Positions 8,012 through 16,489 are shown, counted from the stretch's first letter. The stretch is 28,773 bases of DNA from an uncultured Collinsella sp. (GCA_902492545.1 CABULX010000009.1:1-28773), one strand, 5' to 3'. Made by a program: numbers and translations. Notes: a model not told the origin generated them from the sequence alone.

Positions 8012-10510
8012 ATGGAATCGTTGTACCGAAAGTATCGCCCGCTCACCTTCGACTCCGTGGTGGGCCAGCAGCATATCGTCTCGACGCTCGAGCACGCCAT
8101 CACCGAGGGACGCCTGTCCCACGCGTACCTGTTCTGCGGACCGCGCGGCACGGGCAAGACCACCATGGCGCGCATTCTGGCCAAGGCGCTGCTGTGCCGC
8201 AATGCCGAGGCGGCGCGCGCCGAGGGTGCAAGCGGCTGCATGCCCGACGGTACTTGCGAGGAGTGCGAGCTCATTGCCGAGGGCAACCACCCGGATGTCT
8301 ACGAGCTCGATGCCGCAAGCCGCACGGGCGTGGACAATGTGCGCGAGGAGATCATCAACTCCGTCAACTTTGCCCCGGTGCGCGGCAAGTACAAGATCTA
8401 TATCATCGACGAGGTCCACATGCTCACGACGGCGGCGTTCAACGCGCTGCTCAAGACGCTTGAAGAGCCGCCGGCACACGTGATCTTTGTGCTGTGCACC
8501 ACCGACCCGCAAAAGATTCTGGAGACCATCCTCTCACGCTGCCAGCGTTTCGATTTCCATCGCATCGGCAACGAGGATATCGAGCATCGCCTGGCATACG
8601 TGTGCGAGCAGGAGGGCTTCGATTACGACGACGAGGCGCTGGCTATCGTGGCGCGCCATGCAAAGGGCGGCATGCGCGACGCGTTGTCCACGCTGGAGCA
8701 GCTGAGCGTCTTTGGCAACGGTTCTGTGCATGCGGACGACGCCCGCTCGCTTTTAGGCGAGGTTTCGGACCAGATTCTGGGCGAGTTTTCCCGCGCCATT
8801 GCCGATCGCGATGTTGCCGAGCTGTATGGGCTTATTCGCGCGCAGGTCGAGGAAGGTAACGATCTGCTGGAGCTGACGCGCGACCTGGTGGCGCACGCGC
8901 GCGACGTGTATGTTGCCTGCGTTACCGGTGCCCGTGCCGAGTTGTTTGAGGGCGGCTCCGAGCAGGCCGAGGCGCTTGCTGCCGAGGCCGCTGCCTTTGG
9001 CGAGCATCCTGCCGACCGCCTGGCTCGTGTGCTGACAGTGCTCGACGATGCCGCACTGGAGATGAGGGGCGCGAGCGACGTGCGCCTGGTGCTCGAGATT
9101 GCCTGCACGCGTCTGGCGCGTCCCGAGGCTGATTTAACGATTGAGGCATTGGCCGAGCGCGTGGCACGCCTGGAGGCCATGGTTGCCAACGCCGCCGTGC
9201 CGGCGAGCGTGGCTGCTGCTCAGGCCGCCGCGCCTGCAGCATCCGTACCCGCTGCTGCCCAACAGCCGACGCTCATTTCGGGCGCCCGCGCTGCCGCCCC
9301 GGCGGCATCCGCTGCCCCCGCTGCTACGTCCGCGCGCCAGGGCGGTATGCCTTGGGACCGTGGTGCTGCTGTTCCGGCTGCCCAGCCTTCGCCCCGTTCT
9401 GCGTCCGTGTCAGCTTCCAAGCCTGCAGCGCCTGCACCTCAGCCTGCGCCTGCACCTCAGCCTGCGCCGGCTCCGACGCCTCAGCCCGTTGCGGCCCCCG
9501 CGCCTGCCATAGCTCCGGCACCTAAGCCCCAGTCCAACAATGCCGCCCAGGTTGCCGTCGCCGGTGCTGCCGAGACGCCCGCGGTCGAGGATGCCGGAGA
9601 GCTGCAGCGCAAATGGGCCGAGGTTGTCGAGCGTGTCAAGGCACGTCAGGCTTCCTACGCAGGGCTTTTGCTCAACGCCCGCGCCACGGCCGACGACGGC
9701 TCCAAGCTCACGGTCTCGTTCCCCGCGGGTTCGACTTTTGCCATTAAGATGCTCGGTCGCGCCGATACGCAGTCGGTGGTCCTGCCGACGGTCTGCGCGG
9801 TCTTCGGTCGTCGTACCGTCGACTATGTCCTGGATGGGGGTGGCACGCCGGCTCCTCAACATGAGGAGCATTCTCCATCTGCACGGGCTGCGGCATCTGC
9901 GGACCCGCAACCCGTGTCCTCGGCGGCCCCTGTATCCTCGAGCGCCAGCGCGCCGCAGCAGCAAACGGCACCGGTAGCGGCATCGACCCCGTCGGCGCCT
10001 AAGCCCGCGGCGCCCAAACCGGCTGCTCCGACACCCGCGCCCAAGCCCGTCTCGCCCGCGCCCAAGTCGTCTGACCTGGGCAAAGCCCCCTGGCTACGCT
10101 CCGACAACCCCGCCGGTGCTCCTGCCACGGGTAAGCTCCCGACCGAGCCCGCACCCCGTGCGCCCGAGCGCTCGGCTGCCCCCAAGGCTCAGCCTGTCGC
10201 GCAGTCCGCGCCGTGGGAATCCGAGCAGGTACCCTACGACGACGCCATGGTCGGCGGCTTTGCTGCCGATGCTGGCGGGGACGATCTTCCTCCGTTCGAC
10301 GTGCCGGGTGCGACGCCCGCGCCCAAGTCCGCTGTAGCTGCCCCCAAAGAGGAGGACGCTTCTGCAGCTCCCTGGGAGTCCAACCCCGGCGCCGGCAGCC
10401 CCTTCGGCCACCAGGGCGCAGCCCCGAGCATCCCGCAGACCGAGGACGAGGCCAAAGACCTCATCCGCAGCGTCTTTGGCCAGGCCACCATCTTCAAGCC
10501 GGTGGAGTAG
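8012..10510 (+). CDS. dnaX: DNA polymerase III subunits gamma and tau
   Basis: 832 residues, the clamp-loader ATPase that loads the sliding clamp at replication forks. Walker A GPRGTGKTT (43-51), zinc cysteines at 62, 76, 82 and 85, IIDEVHML around 131-138 and the SRC motif (175-177) are all present. The start is ATG 8012 with GGGGGAG five bases upstream; the frame stays open further 5' but with no coding character. After residue about 365 the protein becomes a very long Ala/Pro/Gln-rich region, broken by a folded tau-like domain (about 530-615) and more low complexity. The extreme C-terminus (AKDLIRSVFGQ) looks conserved. No A-rich slippery site is visible, so I see no sign of programmed frameshifting. 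It is upstream of ybaB-recR, a very common order, but separated here by a reverse gene. Confidence 0.96.
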   Translation: MESLYRKYRPLTFDSVVGQQHIVSTLEHAITEGRLSHAYLFCGPRGTGKTTMARILAKALLCRNAEAARAEGASGCMPDGTCEECELIAEGNHPDVYELDAASRTGVDNVREEIINSVNFAPVRGKYKIYIIDEVHMLTTAAFNALLKTLEEPPAHVIFVLCTTDPQKILETILSRCQRFDFHRIGNEDIEHRLAYVCEQEGFDYDDEALAIVARHAKGGMRDALSTLEQLSVFGNGSVHADDARSLLGEVSDQILGEFSRAIADRDVAELYGLIRAQVEEGNDLLELTRDLVAHARDVYVACVTGARAELFEGGSEQAEALAAEAAAFGEHPADRLARVLTVLDDAALEMRGASDVRLVLEIACTRLARPEADLTIEALAERVARLEAMVANAAVPASVAAAQAAAPAASVPAAAQQPTLISGARAAAPAASAAPAATSARQGGMPWDRGAAVPAAQPSPRSASVSASKPAAPAPQPAPAPQPAPAPTPQPVAAPAPAIAPAPKPQSNNAAQVAVAGAAETPAVEDAGELQRKWAEVVERVKARQASYAGLLLNARATADDGSKLTVSFPAGSTFAIKMLGRADTQSVVLPTVCAVFGRRTVDYVLDGGGTPAPQHEEHSPSARAAASADPQPVSSAAPVSSSASAPQQQTAPVAASTPSAPKPAAPKPAAPTPAPKPVSPAPKSSDLGKAPWLRSDNPAGAPATGKLPTEPAPRAPERSAAPKAQPVAQSAPWESEQVPYDDAMVGGFAADAGGDDLPPFDVPGATPAPKSAVAAPKEEDASAAPWESNPGAGSPFGHQGAAPSIPQTEDEAKDLIRSVFGQATIFKPVE

Positions 10511-10531
10511 CTGCGCAGGCGGGTATACTGC

Positions 10532-11005
10532 TCAAGAAGAGGACCCCTTGTCCGGGCGCATCTGTATTTCGGACATGCGTAGTGTGGTGCCGCGTATGTC
10601 GCATTTGAGCAGACAGGTGCGTGACGGTCGGCCTAGGATGCTGAGGTCGATACGATACGTCGCATGGCTGTCCGTGTACTCGACTTGCTCGGCGTTAATG
10701 GTTGCTCCGATTGCCAAATAAACGCCTAGCTCGGCATCGACAATCTTGAAGTCCTTTATCTTGACCTTGAACTCTTGATAGAGGGACGGGCTGTTGTAGT
10801 AGACGGTTCGGGTTCCGTCGGTGCACTCATCGGTCGTCTCCCATTTGACGACGGGCTGGTCCGAGCTGGCTATCAGCAGTTCTGCTCCAAAAGCTATGGC
10901 ATGGGTGATGACAACCAGCAATGCCCAGCCGACAAAGAGATAGAGAACCACATATGCAACGGGGTGTTTTGAGCGGATGTTTTGGAGCGCGTTGGGGGCA
11001 TTCAT
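10532..11005 (-). CDS. Small single-pass membrane protein of unknown function
   Basis: 157 residues. One N-terminal membrane helix (about 15-45, with YVVLYLFVGWALLVVITHAI) is followed by a soluble domain, probably extracytoplasmic, of about 110 residues with three cysteines (in DECTDG and TCLLKC). The start ATG has GGAGGTG six bases upstream and a TATAAT-like box further up, which supports a real gene. Third-position G/C is lower than in dnaX and recR. It is inserted in reverse between dnaX and ybaB, which usually are adjacent, so it is probably an accessory gene. I recognise no family. Confidence 0.75.
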   Translation of the reverse strand: MNAPNALQNIRSKHPVAYVVLYLFVGWALLVVITHAIAFGAELLIASSDQPVVKWETTDECTDGTRTVYYNSPSLYQEFKVKIKDFKIVDAELGVYLAIGATINAEQVEYTDSHATYRIDLSILGRPSRTCLLKCDIRGTTLRMSEIQMRPDKGSSS

Positions 11006-11039
11006 GGGGCACCTCCAAATTACTATCTATGGCAATCAA

Positions 11040-11045
11040 ATTATA
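11040..11045 (-). promoter_or_regulatory. -10 box for the small membrane protein gene
   Basis: The minus strand reads GGGTATAATTTG, a perfect TATAAT, 35 bases before the start codon. The -35 region is GC-rich and not recognisable. Confidence 0.5.
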
Positions 11046-11147
11046 CCCTGCCGCCATGTGCGCCGCCTCGAGCAGCGGTTCGGCATTTAGCTATTTAGTG
11101 GCGCACATGAAATGCCGGATTCGGCTCTACTAGATTGAGTGTGCGAT

Positions 11148-11182
11148 ATTATGCAACCTTGCATAATTCGACCTTGCATAAT
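11148..11182 (+). promoter_or_regulatory. Operator-like triple repeat TTGCATAAT
   Basis: ATTATGCAA (11148-11156) and TTGCATAAT (11159-11167) form a perfect 9-base inverted repeat with a two-base spacer. A third direct copy of TTGCATAAT lies at 11174-11182. The 19-base spacing between equivalent bases is unlike chance AT-rich sequence. It lies in the divergent intergenic region before ybaB-recR and the reverse membrane gene, so a dimeric regulator could bind here. The regulator is unknown. Confidence 0.5.
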
Positions 11183-11260
11183 CTTTGAGTGCGGTTTGTA
11201 TTGGAGGACATGTATATCGACTGAGGTAACACGTCCGCCCCGCTCTCTCGCCGCGCGCCG

Positions 11261-11269
11261 TGGTACGAT
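11261..11269 (+). promoter_or_regulatory. Extended -10 promoter for ybaB-recR
   Basis: TGGTACGAT (TG, one base, TACGAT) lies about 75 bases before ybaB. It resembles the extended -10 forms at 7116-7124 and 12450-12458. No clear -35 is visible. Confidence 0.4.
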
Positions 11270-11344
11270 TTTTGAGTTTGAAAGTCCCGCCGCGTTCCGG
11301 CTGCCCTTGCAGCTCGTTGCGCGGCCGCACGCAAAGGAGCCATT

Positions 11345-11665
11345 ATGGCCGGTATGAACATGCAGCAGATGATGAAGCAGGCTCGCAAGATGCAGGAGCA
11401 GCTTGCCGCCGCGCAGGAGAACCTCAAGTCCCAGACCGTCGACGCCTCTGCCGGCGGCGGCATGGTCAAGGTGACCGTTAACGGCGAGATGGAGCTCGTC
11501 AACCTCACCATCGATCCCGATGCGCTCGATCCCGAGGACGTCGATATGCTGCAGGATATGATCATGGCTGCCGTCAACGAGGCCGTCCGCGGCGTCAACG
11601 AGCTCGCCAACAAGCAGATGGGCGCCATCACCGGCGGCCTCAACATCCCGGGCATGCCGTTCTAA
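11345..11665 (+). CDS. ybaB: YbaB/EbfC-family nucleoid-associated protein
   Basis: 106 residues, the normal length. The N-terminal Met/Gln-rich helix (MNMQQMMKQARKMQEQL), the GGGMVKVTVNGE core and the GLNIPGM C-terminus are hallmarks of YbaB/EbfC, a small dimeric DNA-binding protein nearly always encoded just before recR. AAAGGAGCC precedes the ATG. recR follows after 13 bases, so the two should be co-transcribed. Confidence 0.95.
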   Translation: MAGMNMQQMMKQARKMQEQLAAAQENLKSQTVDASAGGGMVKVTVNGEMELVNLTIDPDALDPEDVDMLQDMIMAAVNEAVRGVNELANKQMGAITGGLNIPGMPF

Positions 11666-11678
11666 GACACGCATATAT

Positions 11679-12275
11679 ATGAGTGCCAACCACAGTCTGC
11701 AAAAACTGCTCGATGAGCTGGGCCGTCTGCCGGGCATTGGTCCCAAGTCGGCCCAGCGCATCGCCTATTACCTGTTGGAGGCCGACGCCGAGGAGGCGCG
11801 CCGCCTGGCCGAGGCCATCCTGGAGGTCAAGCAGGAGGTCCACTTTTGCAGCCGCTGCTTTAACTACGCCACGGCCGACGAGTGCTCCATCTGCCAGGAC
11901 CCGATGCGCGATACCACTCGCATTTGCGTTGTGGGCGAGCCGCGCGACGTCCAGGCGATCGAGCGCACGGGCAGCTACCACGGCCTCTACCACGTATTGG
12001 GCGGTGTGATCAGCCCCATGGACAAGATTGGTCCCGAGCAGTTGCACATCCGCGAGCTGCTGGCACGCTTGGGCCACGAGGACATCCACGAGGTCATCAT
12101 CGCCACCAACCCCAATATTGAGGGCGAGACCACGGCGAGCTACCTGGCCCGCACTATCAAGCCGCTGGGCGTCGAGGTATCGCGTCTGGCAAGCGGCCTT
12201 CCCGTGGGCGGCGACCTGGAGTATGCCGACGAGCTTACGCTTGGGCGCGCCATCGAGGCCCGTCGCGCGATTTAG
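11679..12275 (+). CDS. recR: Recombination mediator RecR
   Basis: 198 residues, the standard length. The N-terminal helix-hairpin-helix (LGRLPGIGPKSAQRIAYYL), a zinc finger with Cys 57, 60, 69 and 72, and a TOPRIM domain from about residue 80 (RICVVGEPRDV, ATNPNIEGE) are clear. RecR works with RecF and RecO to load RecA at gaps. It lies 13 bases after ybaB. The ATG has no obvious Shine-Dalgarno sequence, so translation may depend on ribosomes arriving from ybaB. Confidence 0.96.
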   Translation: MSANHSLQKLLDELGRLPGIGPKSAQRIAYYLLEADAEEARRLAEAILEVKQEVHFCSRCFNYATADECSICQDPMRDTTRICVVGEPRDVQAIERTGSYHGLYHVLGGVISPMDKIGPEQLHIRELLARLGHEDIHEVIIATNPNIEGETTASYLARTIKPLGVEVSRLASGLPVGGDLEYADELTLGRAIEARRAI

Positions 12276-12313
12276 GTGGCGAGCCTGCTCCTGCCGTATG
12301 TTTTCCTCGCGAC

Positions 12314-12366
12314 GCACGGGGTAGTCATAATTTCCCCGTGCGACTGTGAGTTTGTTGTGCAACAAA
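12314..12366 (+). repeat. Two inverted repeats after recR
   Basis: GCACGGGG (12314-12321) pairs with CCCCGTGC (12334-12341) across a 12-base loop, and TTTGTTG (12351-12357) pairs with CAACAAA (12360-12366). Either could be a transcription end for ybaB-recR, but neither has a convincing T-run directly after the stem. Confidence 0.4.
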
Positions 12367-12449
12367 GATGCTTCGTATCCGCTTATCGCATGGATGCTTC
12401 CGCTCGCATCCTTAATTTGCCCATTCGTTGCGCAACCTTTTGGGTTCGC

Positions 12450-12458
12450 TGATACACT
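12450..12458 (+). promoter_or_regulatory. Extended -10 promoter for the second signalling cassette
   Basis: TGATACACT (TG, one base, TACACT) lies about 60 bases before the next start codon. A weak TTGCGC is 19 bases upstream. Transcription would begin just before the hairpin at 12481. Confidence 0.4.
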
Positions 12459-12480
12459 CAAATATGGATTTGAATGAATG

Positions 12481-12506
12481 CGCCGCTCCCAAGCGGCGTG
12501 TTTTTG
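12481..12506 (+). terminator. Intrinsic-terminator-like hairpin in the leader of the second cassette
   Basis: CGCCGC and GCGGCG form a 6-bp stem with a 6-base loop (TCCCAA), followed by TGTTTTTG. It lies after the probable promoter and ends three bases before the ribosome binding site, so it may act as an attenuator rather than end the recR transcript. Confidence 0.5.
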
Positions 12507-12520
12507 TTGGAGGAGAACGC

Positions 12521-13426
12521 ATGCGGCCCGGTGGCACTCAGACAAAGCGCGGCGCCGCGGTGCGCATGCGGCGCCGACTGGGCTTGGCGCCGCGGGCGTA
12601 CGCACTGCTGTCGTGCTCGCTGGTGCTGGTCATAGCTGGCGTTTCTGCCTATGGCATGACCGTGCCGTCCATGATGCAGGCGCATGCCGCACGCGAACCG
12701 TGCGTGGGGCATGAGGTCAAAAGTGATCTGGGTACCACGACTGGATATGCTTGGGCAAGTGTGGTCGCGCATATTGTGTTTGGCACCGACGATGCGGACG
12801 GCGCCGAGGCCCCGGACAACGAAGTCACGCTTGCCAATGGCAAAACCATCGTGCTCACCAACACCAAGATCATCGATCGGTTGTCCAACAATAGCGTGGC
12901 GGCAACGGTGAATAAGGTCGAGCAGCAGAAGGAGCAGGACGCCCAGCAGTCCGGAAAGCCCGGTAGCTCGGATACTTCTGGCTCCGGCTCGAATTCGTCG
13001 AGTTCGAGCGGCGGCTCTGGGTCGGGCTCCTCTACCGGAGGGTCTGGAAATGGCGGCTCGACGGGCGGCAACACTGACAACGATGCAAACTCCGGTGGCC
13101 TTTCCGCTGCTGAGGAAGAGAGCATTCACAGTTGGCTTGTGACCAAGTACAACATGCTCGACGGCTACGTTTCTCGTGCCAATGACGTGGTCTCGACCTA
13201 TAACTCTACGGGAGATCCCAGGCCGTGCGACAGCCTGGTCGGGGAGATGTTTGTCATTCGAGCCGAGTTCGGTCGTCAGACATTCTCGCCCCGGTCAAAG
13301 TGGTATCAGCAGTATGCCAATCTGTGGGGCTGTTACACCAACCTATGTCAATGGGTCGGCCATTACGGCGATGATGACGTCGCACTCGGTAACTTCAACA
13401 ATAACGTGGCGGCGCTTGCCCTATGA
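12521..13426 (+). CDS. Secreted or membrane-anchored protein with Ser/Gly linker, unknown function
   Basis: 301 residues from ATG 12521, which has GGAGGAG five bases upstream; the longer frame reaching 12428 runs through the hairpin and is less likely. A basic N-terminus precedes one hydrophobic segment (about 28-48), then a domain with LANGKTIVLTNTKIIDRL, a Ser/Gly-rich linker (about 143-195) and a C-terminal domain of about 100 residues with Trp, Tyr and three cysteines (in RPCDSL, LWGCY and TNLCQW). This suggests a surface protein with a membrane anchor and flexible linker. The end overlaps the kinase start (ATGATGA), so it probably works with that kinase, perhaps as its sensor or substrate; this is inference. 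No family recognised. Confidence 0.8.
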   Translation: MRPGGTQTKRGAAVRMRRRLGLAPRAYALLSCSLVLVIAGVSAYGMTVPSMMQAHAAREPCVGHEVKSDLGTTTGYAWASVVAHIVFGTDDADGAEAPDNEVTLANGKTIVLTNTKIIDRLSNNSVAATVNKVEQQKEQDAQQSGKPGSSDTSGSGSNSSSSSGGSGSGSSTGGSGNGGSTGGNTDNDANSGGLSAAEEESIHSWLVTKYNMLDGYVSRANDVVSTYNSTGDPRPCDSLVGEMFVIRAEFGRQTFSPRSKWYQQYANLWGCYTNLCQWVGHYGDDDVALGNFNNNVAALAL

Positions 13427-15267
13427 TGACCGATCTTGCATCCACCACACCACAATCGCTCGGTCGCGATTCCATGGTCGACCTGCGCCTGGCGCGTGTC
13501 GACGGGTTTGAGCCGGCCATTGCGCTCGGTCAGGACGAACTGCCTGCCTATCTGCGTCGTTTTACGATGCTGTTTGCCGACGAAGCCACCATGCGCCGTG
13601 GCGGTATCGGCCGCGTGACGCGTGCCGTCAACGCCCAAGGCGAGGCCGTGGCACTCAAGCAGCTCATCTTGCCGACGCGCGATGAGTTTGACGACGATGC
13701 AGCTCACGAGGCGCTGGTCGCCAAGTTCAAGGCGGCGTTTCGGGAGGAATACGAATGCCATCGCGCCCTTTCGGGTCTTAAGGGCTTTCCCCGCCTCTAT
13801 GGCTGGGGCGAGGTCGACGGTGTGCCTGCAATTGTCATGGAATGGGTCGAGGGCGAGACGCTCGCCCGCTTGCGTTCGCGACTCGCCGTGGACGATGCCG
13901 GACGCCTGTCGCCGCTTGTGGCGGCGCGTCTGGGTCGCGACCTGTTTGATCTGCTCTGCCGTATGAGCCTGGTGGGTGAGGGCTTTGTCCATCGCGATAT
14001 CTCGCCCGCTAATATTATGGTGCGTACGGCGCGTCTACCGCTTGACCGGCAGCTTGCCGAGGGCACCTTTGACCTGTGCCTGATCGACTTTGGCTCGTCG
14101 CTGGCGCTCGAGCCTGCGTCGGCCGTGGCCGGTACCGGCGGCAAGGCGTCGTTTACGGAGCGCTATGCCACGCTGCGTCGCGCGACGGTTGCCTATGCCC
14201 CACCCGAGATGCTCACCGACGATATTCCCGATCTGCGCGCTTTGCGTATGTCGCCGGCGATTGACGTCTATGCCGCGGCAAGCACGGTTTACGAGCTCAT
14301 TGCCGGCGTCGCGCCATACGAAGCCGCGCCGAGCACTTCGGGCACCTCGGGTTCGCGCAAAAAGACGCGCGACATCGCGAGCCCCTACCGTCTCAAGATG
14401 GACACGCGGCCCGACTATCCCATTGGTGCCCATGCGCCCGGTTGTGATTTGACTCAGCTGCTTCGTCGTGAGCCCGATGTGGCGCTCGCCGCGGCCGAGC
14501 AGGCCCAGCAGCTAGGGCTTGAGCCGGATTCCGAAGAGCTACGTGATGCGCTGGCGTTTGTCGATGCCCAGCTGTTCGACGTGGTGATGGCCTGTCTGTC
14601 CAGCCATCAAAAAGATCGTCCCGAGCCGGCGGCGGTCGAGGCGGCGCTCTCGGCGTTTTGTGACCACTATGCGCAAAATGTCGGTCGTTCGCTCCGCGGC
14701 GAGCCGCTCACGCCGTGCCCCATGGATGCGTCTGGCCGCGCGGTTCGTCGCGCGCTGATGGTCGGCGCGACGGTCGTCTGTGGCGTGGTTTGGGCTGTGG
14801 TCGTGGTTTCGGCCGCGCTGCTGGCGTCGGGCGCTCGCGTGACGGCGACTTTGGGATCGCTCGTGTGGTCTGGGTCGCTACCGGGTATTATTGCCGCACT
14901 GGCGTTGGCGCTGCCAGACATAGCCGGCGTTGCCGCGGGGGCACTTGCGCGCGATCGGCGCTCGGGCTTCCTGCAGGGTGTGCTTGCGCTTTCTGCCTGC
15001 GAGGTTCCGGTGCTGGTTGTGGCTGCATGTAGCGTATTTTCCCAACGCGCCGTGATGGGCGGCCTTGTTGCCGCTCTGGTTGCAACCTATACGCTTACGT
15101 GGTTTTTGCTTGCGATGGGCTTTGCCTTTGAACTTCCCGTTTCGGCACCGCGACGCACAAAAGCCCAGATGGCGACTCCGCTTGCCGGTGGAGCCGCAGC
15201 TGCCCGTACTTTTGGCGGACCTGTCGAAGTATCGTCCGATTCTATTTCTACGACCAAGGAGGCCTAG
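13423..15267 (+). CDS. Second Ser/Thr protein kinase with C-terminal membrane domain
   Basis: 614 residues from ATG 13423; ATG 13426 is equally possible. The kinase domain covers about 50-345: RRGGIGRV loop, Lys 79 in VALKQL, HRDISPANIMV (190-200), DFG (222-224) and YAPPEM. It is divergent in having long acidic inserts and ISPAN instead of the usual IKPAN. Four hydrophobic segments follow at about 447-580, then a polar tail. It shares the multipass C-terminus with the first kinase but is otherwise distinct. Its start overlaps the upstream surface-protein stop and an FHA gene follows after three bases, so the three genes form a coupled unit. Substrates are unknown. Confidence 0.9.
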   Translation: MMTDLASTTPQSLGRDSMVDLRLARVDGFEPAIALGQDELPAYLRRFTMLFADEATMRRGGIGRVTRAVNAQGEAVALKQLILPTRDEFDDDAAHEALVAKFKAAFREEYECHRALSGLKGFPRLYGWGEVDGVPAIVMEWVEGETLARLRSRLAVDDAGRLSPLVAARLGRDLFDLLCRMSLVGEGFVHRDISPANIMVRTARLPLDRQLAEGTFDLCLIDFGSSLALEPASAVAGTGGKASFTERYATLRRATVAYAPPEMLTDDIPDLRALRMSPAIDVYAAASTVYELIAGVAPYEAAPSTSGTSGSRKKTRDIASPYRLKMDTRPDYPIGAHAPGCDLTQLLRREPDVALAAAEQAQQLGLEPDSEELRDALAFVDAQLFDVVMACLSSHQKDRPEPAAVEAALSAFCDHYAQNVGRSLRGEPLTPCPMDASGRAVRRALMVGATVVCGVVWAVVVVSAALLASGARVTATLGSLVWSGSLPGIIAALALALPDIAGVAAGALARDRRSGFLQGVLALSACEVPVLVVAACSVFSQRAVMGGLVAALVATYTLTWFLLAMGFAFELPVSAPRRTKAQMATPLAGGAAAARTFGGPVEVSSDSISTTKEA

Positions 15268-15270
15268 GTC

Positions 15271-16209
15271 ATGGCATCTCAAGTTGAGCTCACCCCATGC
15301 GGGGCCATGTTTGACATCTTTAAGCGCGCGGCGCATCTGAGCCATATCGAGCTGTGCGGCTTGGTGCTTTCGTCCCGTCCGCTCGCCGACGGCCGCAGCC
15401 CGCAGAGCCGAGCCGCCGATCGCTCTTGGGTTTCCCGCTTTATCGTTCGCGCGCCGGTCGGCACGCTTCAGCAGCGCTACTTTGCCGAATACGGTACCTC
15501 GGCTGCGCGTATTATGTCGCAACTGGCCCTGCGCCAGCGCAATCCCATGGACTCCACGGCTGTGATCAATATGGTGTGCGGTCCTGCAGGTGAACCGATG
15601 GTACGCGCGCTCGAAGAGTGCCACCAGGACACGAATCTCTATCGCAACGCGCTCGATCGCCTGTCCCAGGCGGCAGAACTCATGCCCGCCGAGCGCGCCG
15701 AGGCCGTGCTGGTGCTGTTTGTCGCCGTCGGTTGTTCGGCGGATGTGCGGTCCTCGGTGAACTATGCCATCGACTACGCGCACGCGACCTGTGGCGGAGG
15801 CACATCCACGCCGCGTTCGCTTGGCATGTCGATGACCGCGGGCGAACGCGAACCCGCCCCGGCGCACCCCTTGGGCTTGCTGCGCGTACAAAACAGTTTT
15901 GTCGTGAGCGCCCCGCGCTGGATTCAGCCGAGTGAGCAGGGTGTTGAGATTGGCGCGCTGGCCACTGGCGAGGGCGATATTACCGACGTCGGCGACGATG
16001 TCTCGGCCCGCCATGCCCATATCTGGTGCGATGCTCAAAATATCTGGCACGTCGAGGACTTGTCGTCCACCAACGGAACCGTGGTGGTAAACGGGGCCAC
16101 GCGCGTCTGCATTCAGGTCGAGCCCGGCCGTTCCGCCCAACTCAATCCCGGCGACGAGCTCAAGCTCGGCGAATCCACTACCTACGCCATCCTCTTTGGT
16201 GCCCTCTAG
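15271..16209 (+). CDS. FHA-domain protein of the second kinase cassette
   Basis: 312 residues, start ATG with AAGGAGG upstream. The first 185 residues are a helical domain I do not recognise, beginning MASQVELTPCGAMFDIFKR. A C-terminal FHA domain (about 218-310) has VSARHAHIW, LSSTNGT and LNPGDELKLGES. It presumably reads phosphothreonines made by the kinase three bases upstream. A degenerate second copy of its 3' third lies at 22525-22921, and the similarity continues past the stop codon. This copy is intact. Confidence 0.88.
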   Translation: MASQVELTPCGAMFDIFKRAAHLSHIELCGLVLSSRPLADGRSPQSRAADRSWVSRFIVRAPVGTLQQRYFAEYGTSAARIMSQLALRQRNPMDSTAVINMVCGPAGEPMVRALEECHQDTNLYRNALDRLSQAAELMPAERAEAVLVLFVAVGCSADVRSSVNYAIDYAHATCGGGTSTPRSLGMSMTAGEREPAPAHPLGLLRVQNSFVVSAPRWIQPSEQGVEIGALATGEGDITDVGDDVSARHAHIWCDAQNIWHVEDLSSTNGTVVVNGATRVCIQVEPGRSAQLNPGDELKLGESTTYAILFGAL

Positions 16210-16327
16210 CCGGCAGTTAGGGACGTTCCTTTTCTGCCGGCACTTGGGGACACTCCTTGGCGCACCAGAGCCGGTCGCCCAGGGATGGAGGGGTCATTTT
16301 GGCCCTTGCGGTCAGTCGGGGCGAAAC
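15781..16327 (+). repeat. Left copy of an imperfect direct repeat flanking the accessory island
   Basis: This stretch (3' third of the FHA gene plus about 120 bases after its stop) aligns with 22525-23037, roughly 80-85 percent identical by eye. Shared landmarks include CTGGATTCAGCCGAGTGAG and CACTTGGGGACACTCCTTGG (the right copy has T for the second base of the latter). Similarity ends near 16327, where the AT-richer island begins. Confidence 0.85.
16209..16241 (+). repeat. Hairpin and GGGGAC-type repeat after the FHA gene
   Basis: GCCGGCAG (16209-16216) pairs with CTGCCGGC (16234-16241). The loop carries GGGACGTTCC and GGGGACACTCC follows. The stem begins at the last base of the stop codon and may serve as the transcription end. 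A near copy sits at 22921-22951, and related GGGGAC repeats occur at the right edge of the window. Confidence 0.5.
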
Positions 16328-16489
16328 TAGAAGATCTTTCCGATTCGCGGCTGTTCATGCTTGTAGAGCATCTAAAACAATAGGATGTTATTCTGGAATA
16401 TGCCGGGTGCGTGAACTTGCCTGTCTTAGCCTTAATAAGGTATAGGGGAGTTTGGCTCAGGGGTTCCGTCTTGTTCTTCAGCGCAGTAT

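Noticed and set aside
8012..10510. Programmed frameshift making a short gamma subunit
   Set aside because: No A-rich slippery heptamer or following hairpin is visible in the expected region.
11210..11224. Four-codon leader frame (MYID) with GGAGG before it
   Set aside because: Too short to judge and well upstream of the promoter-like box at 11261; probably chance.
11006..11344. Signal recognition particle RNA near dnaX
   Set aside because: The conserved GGAAGCAGC-type loop is not present.
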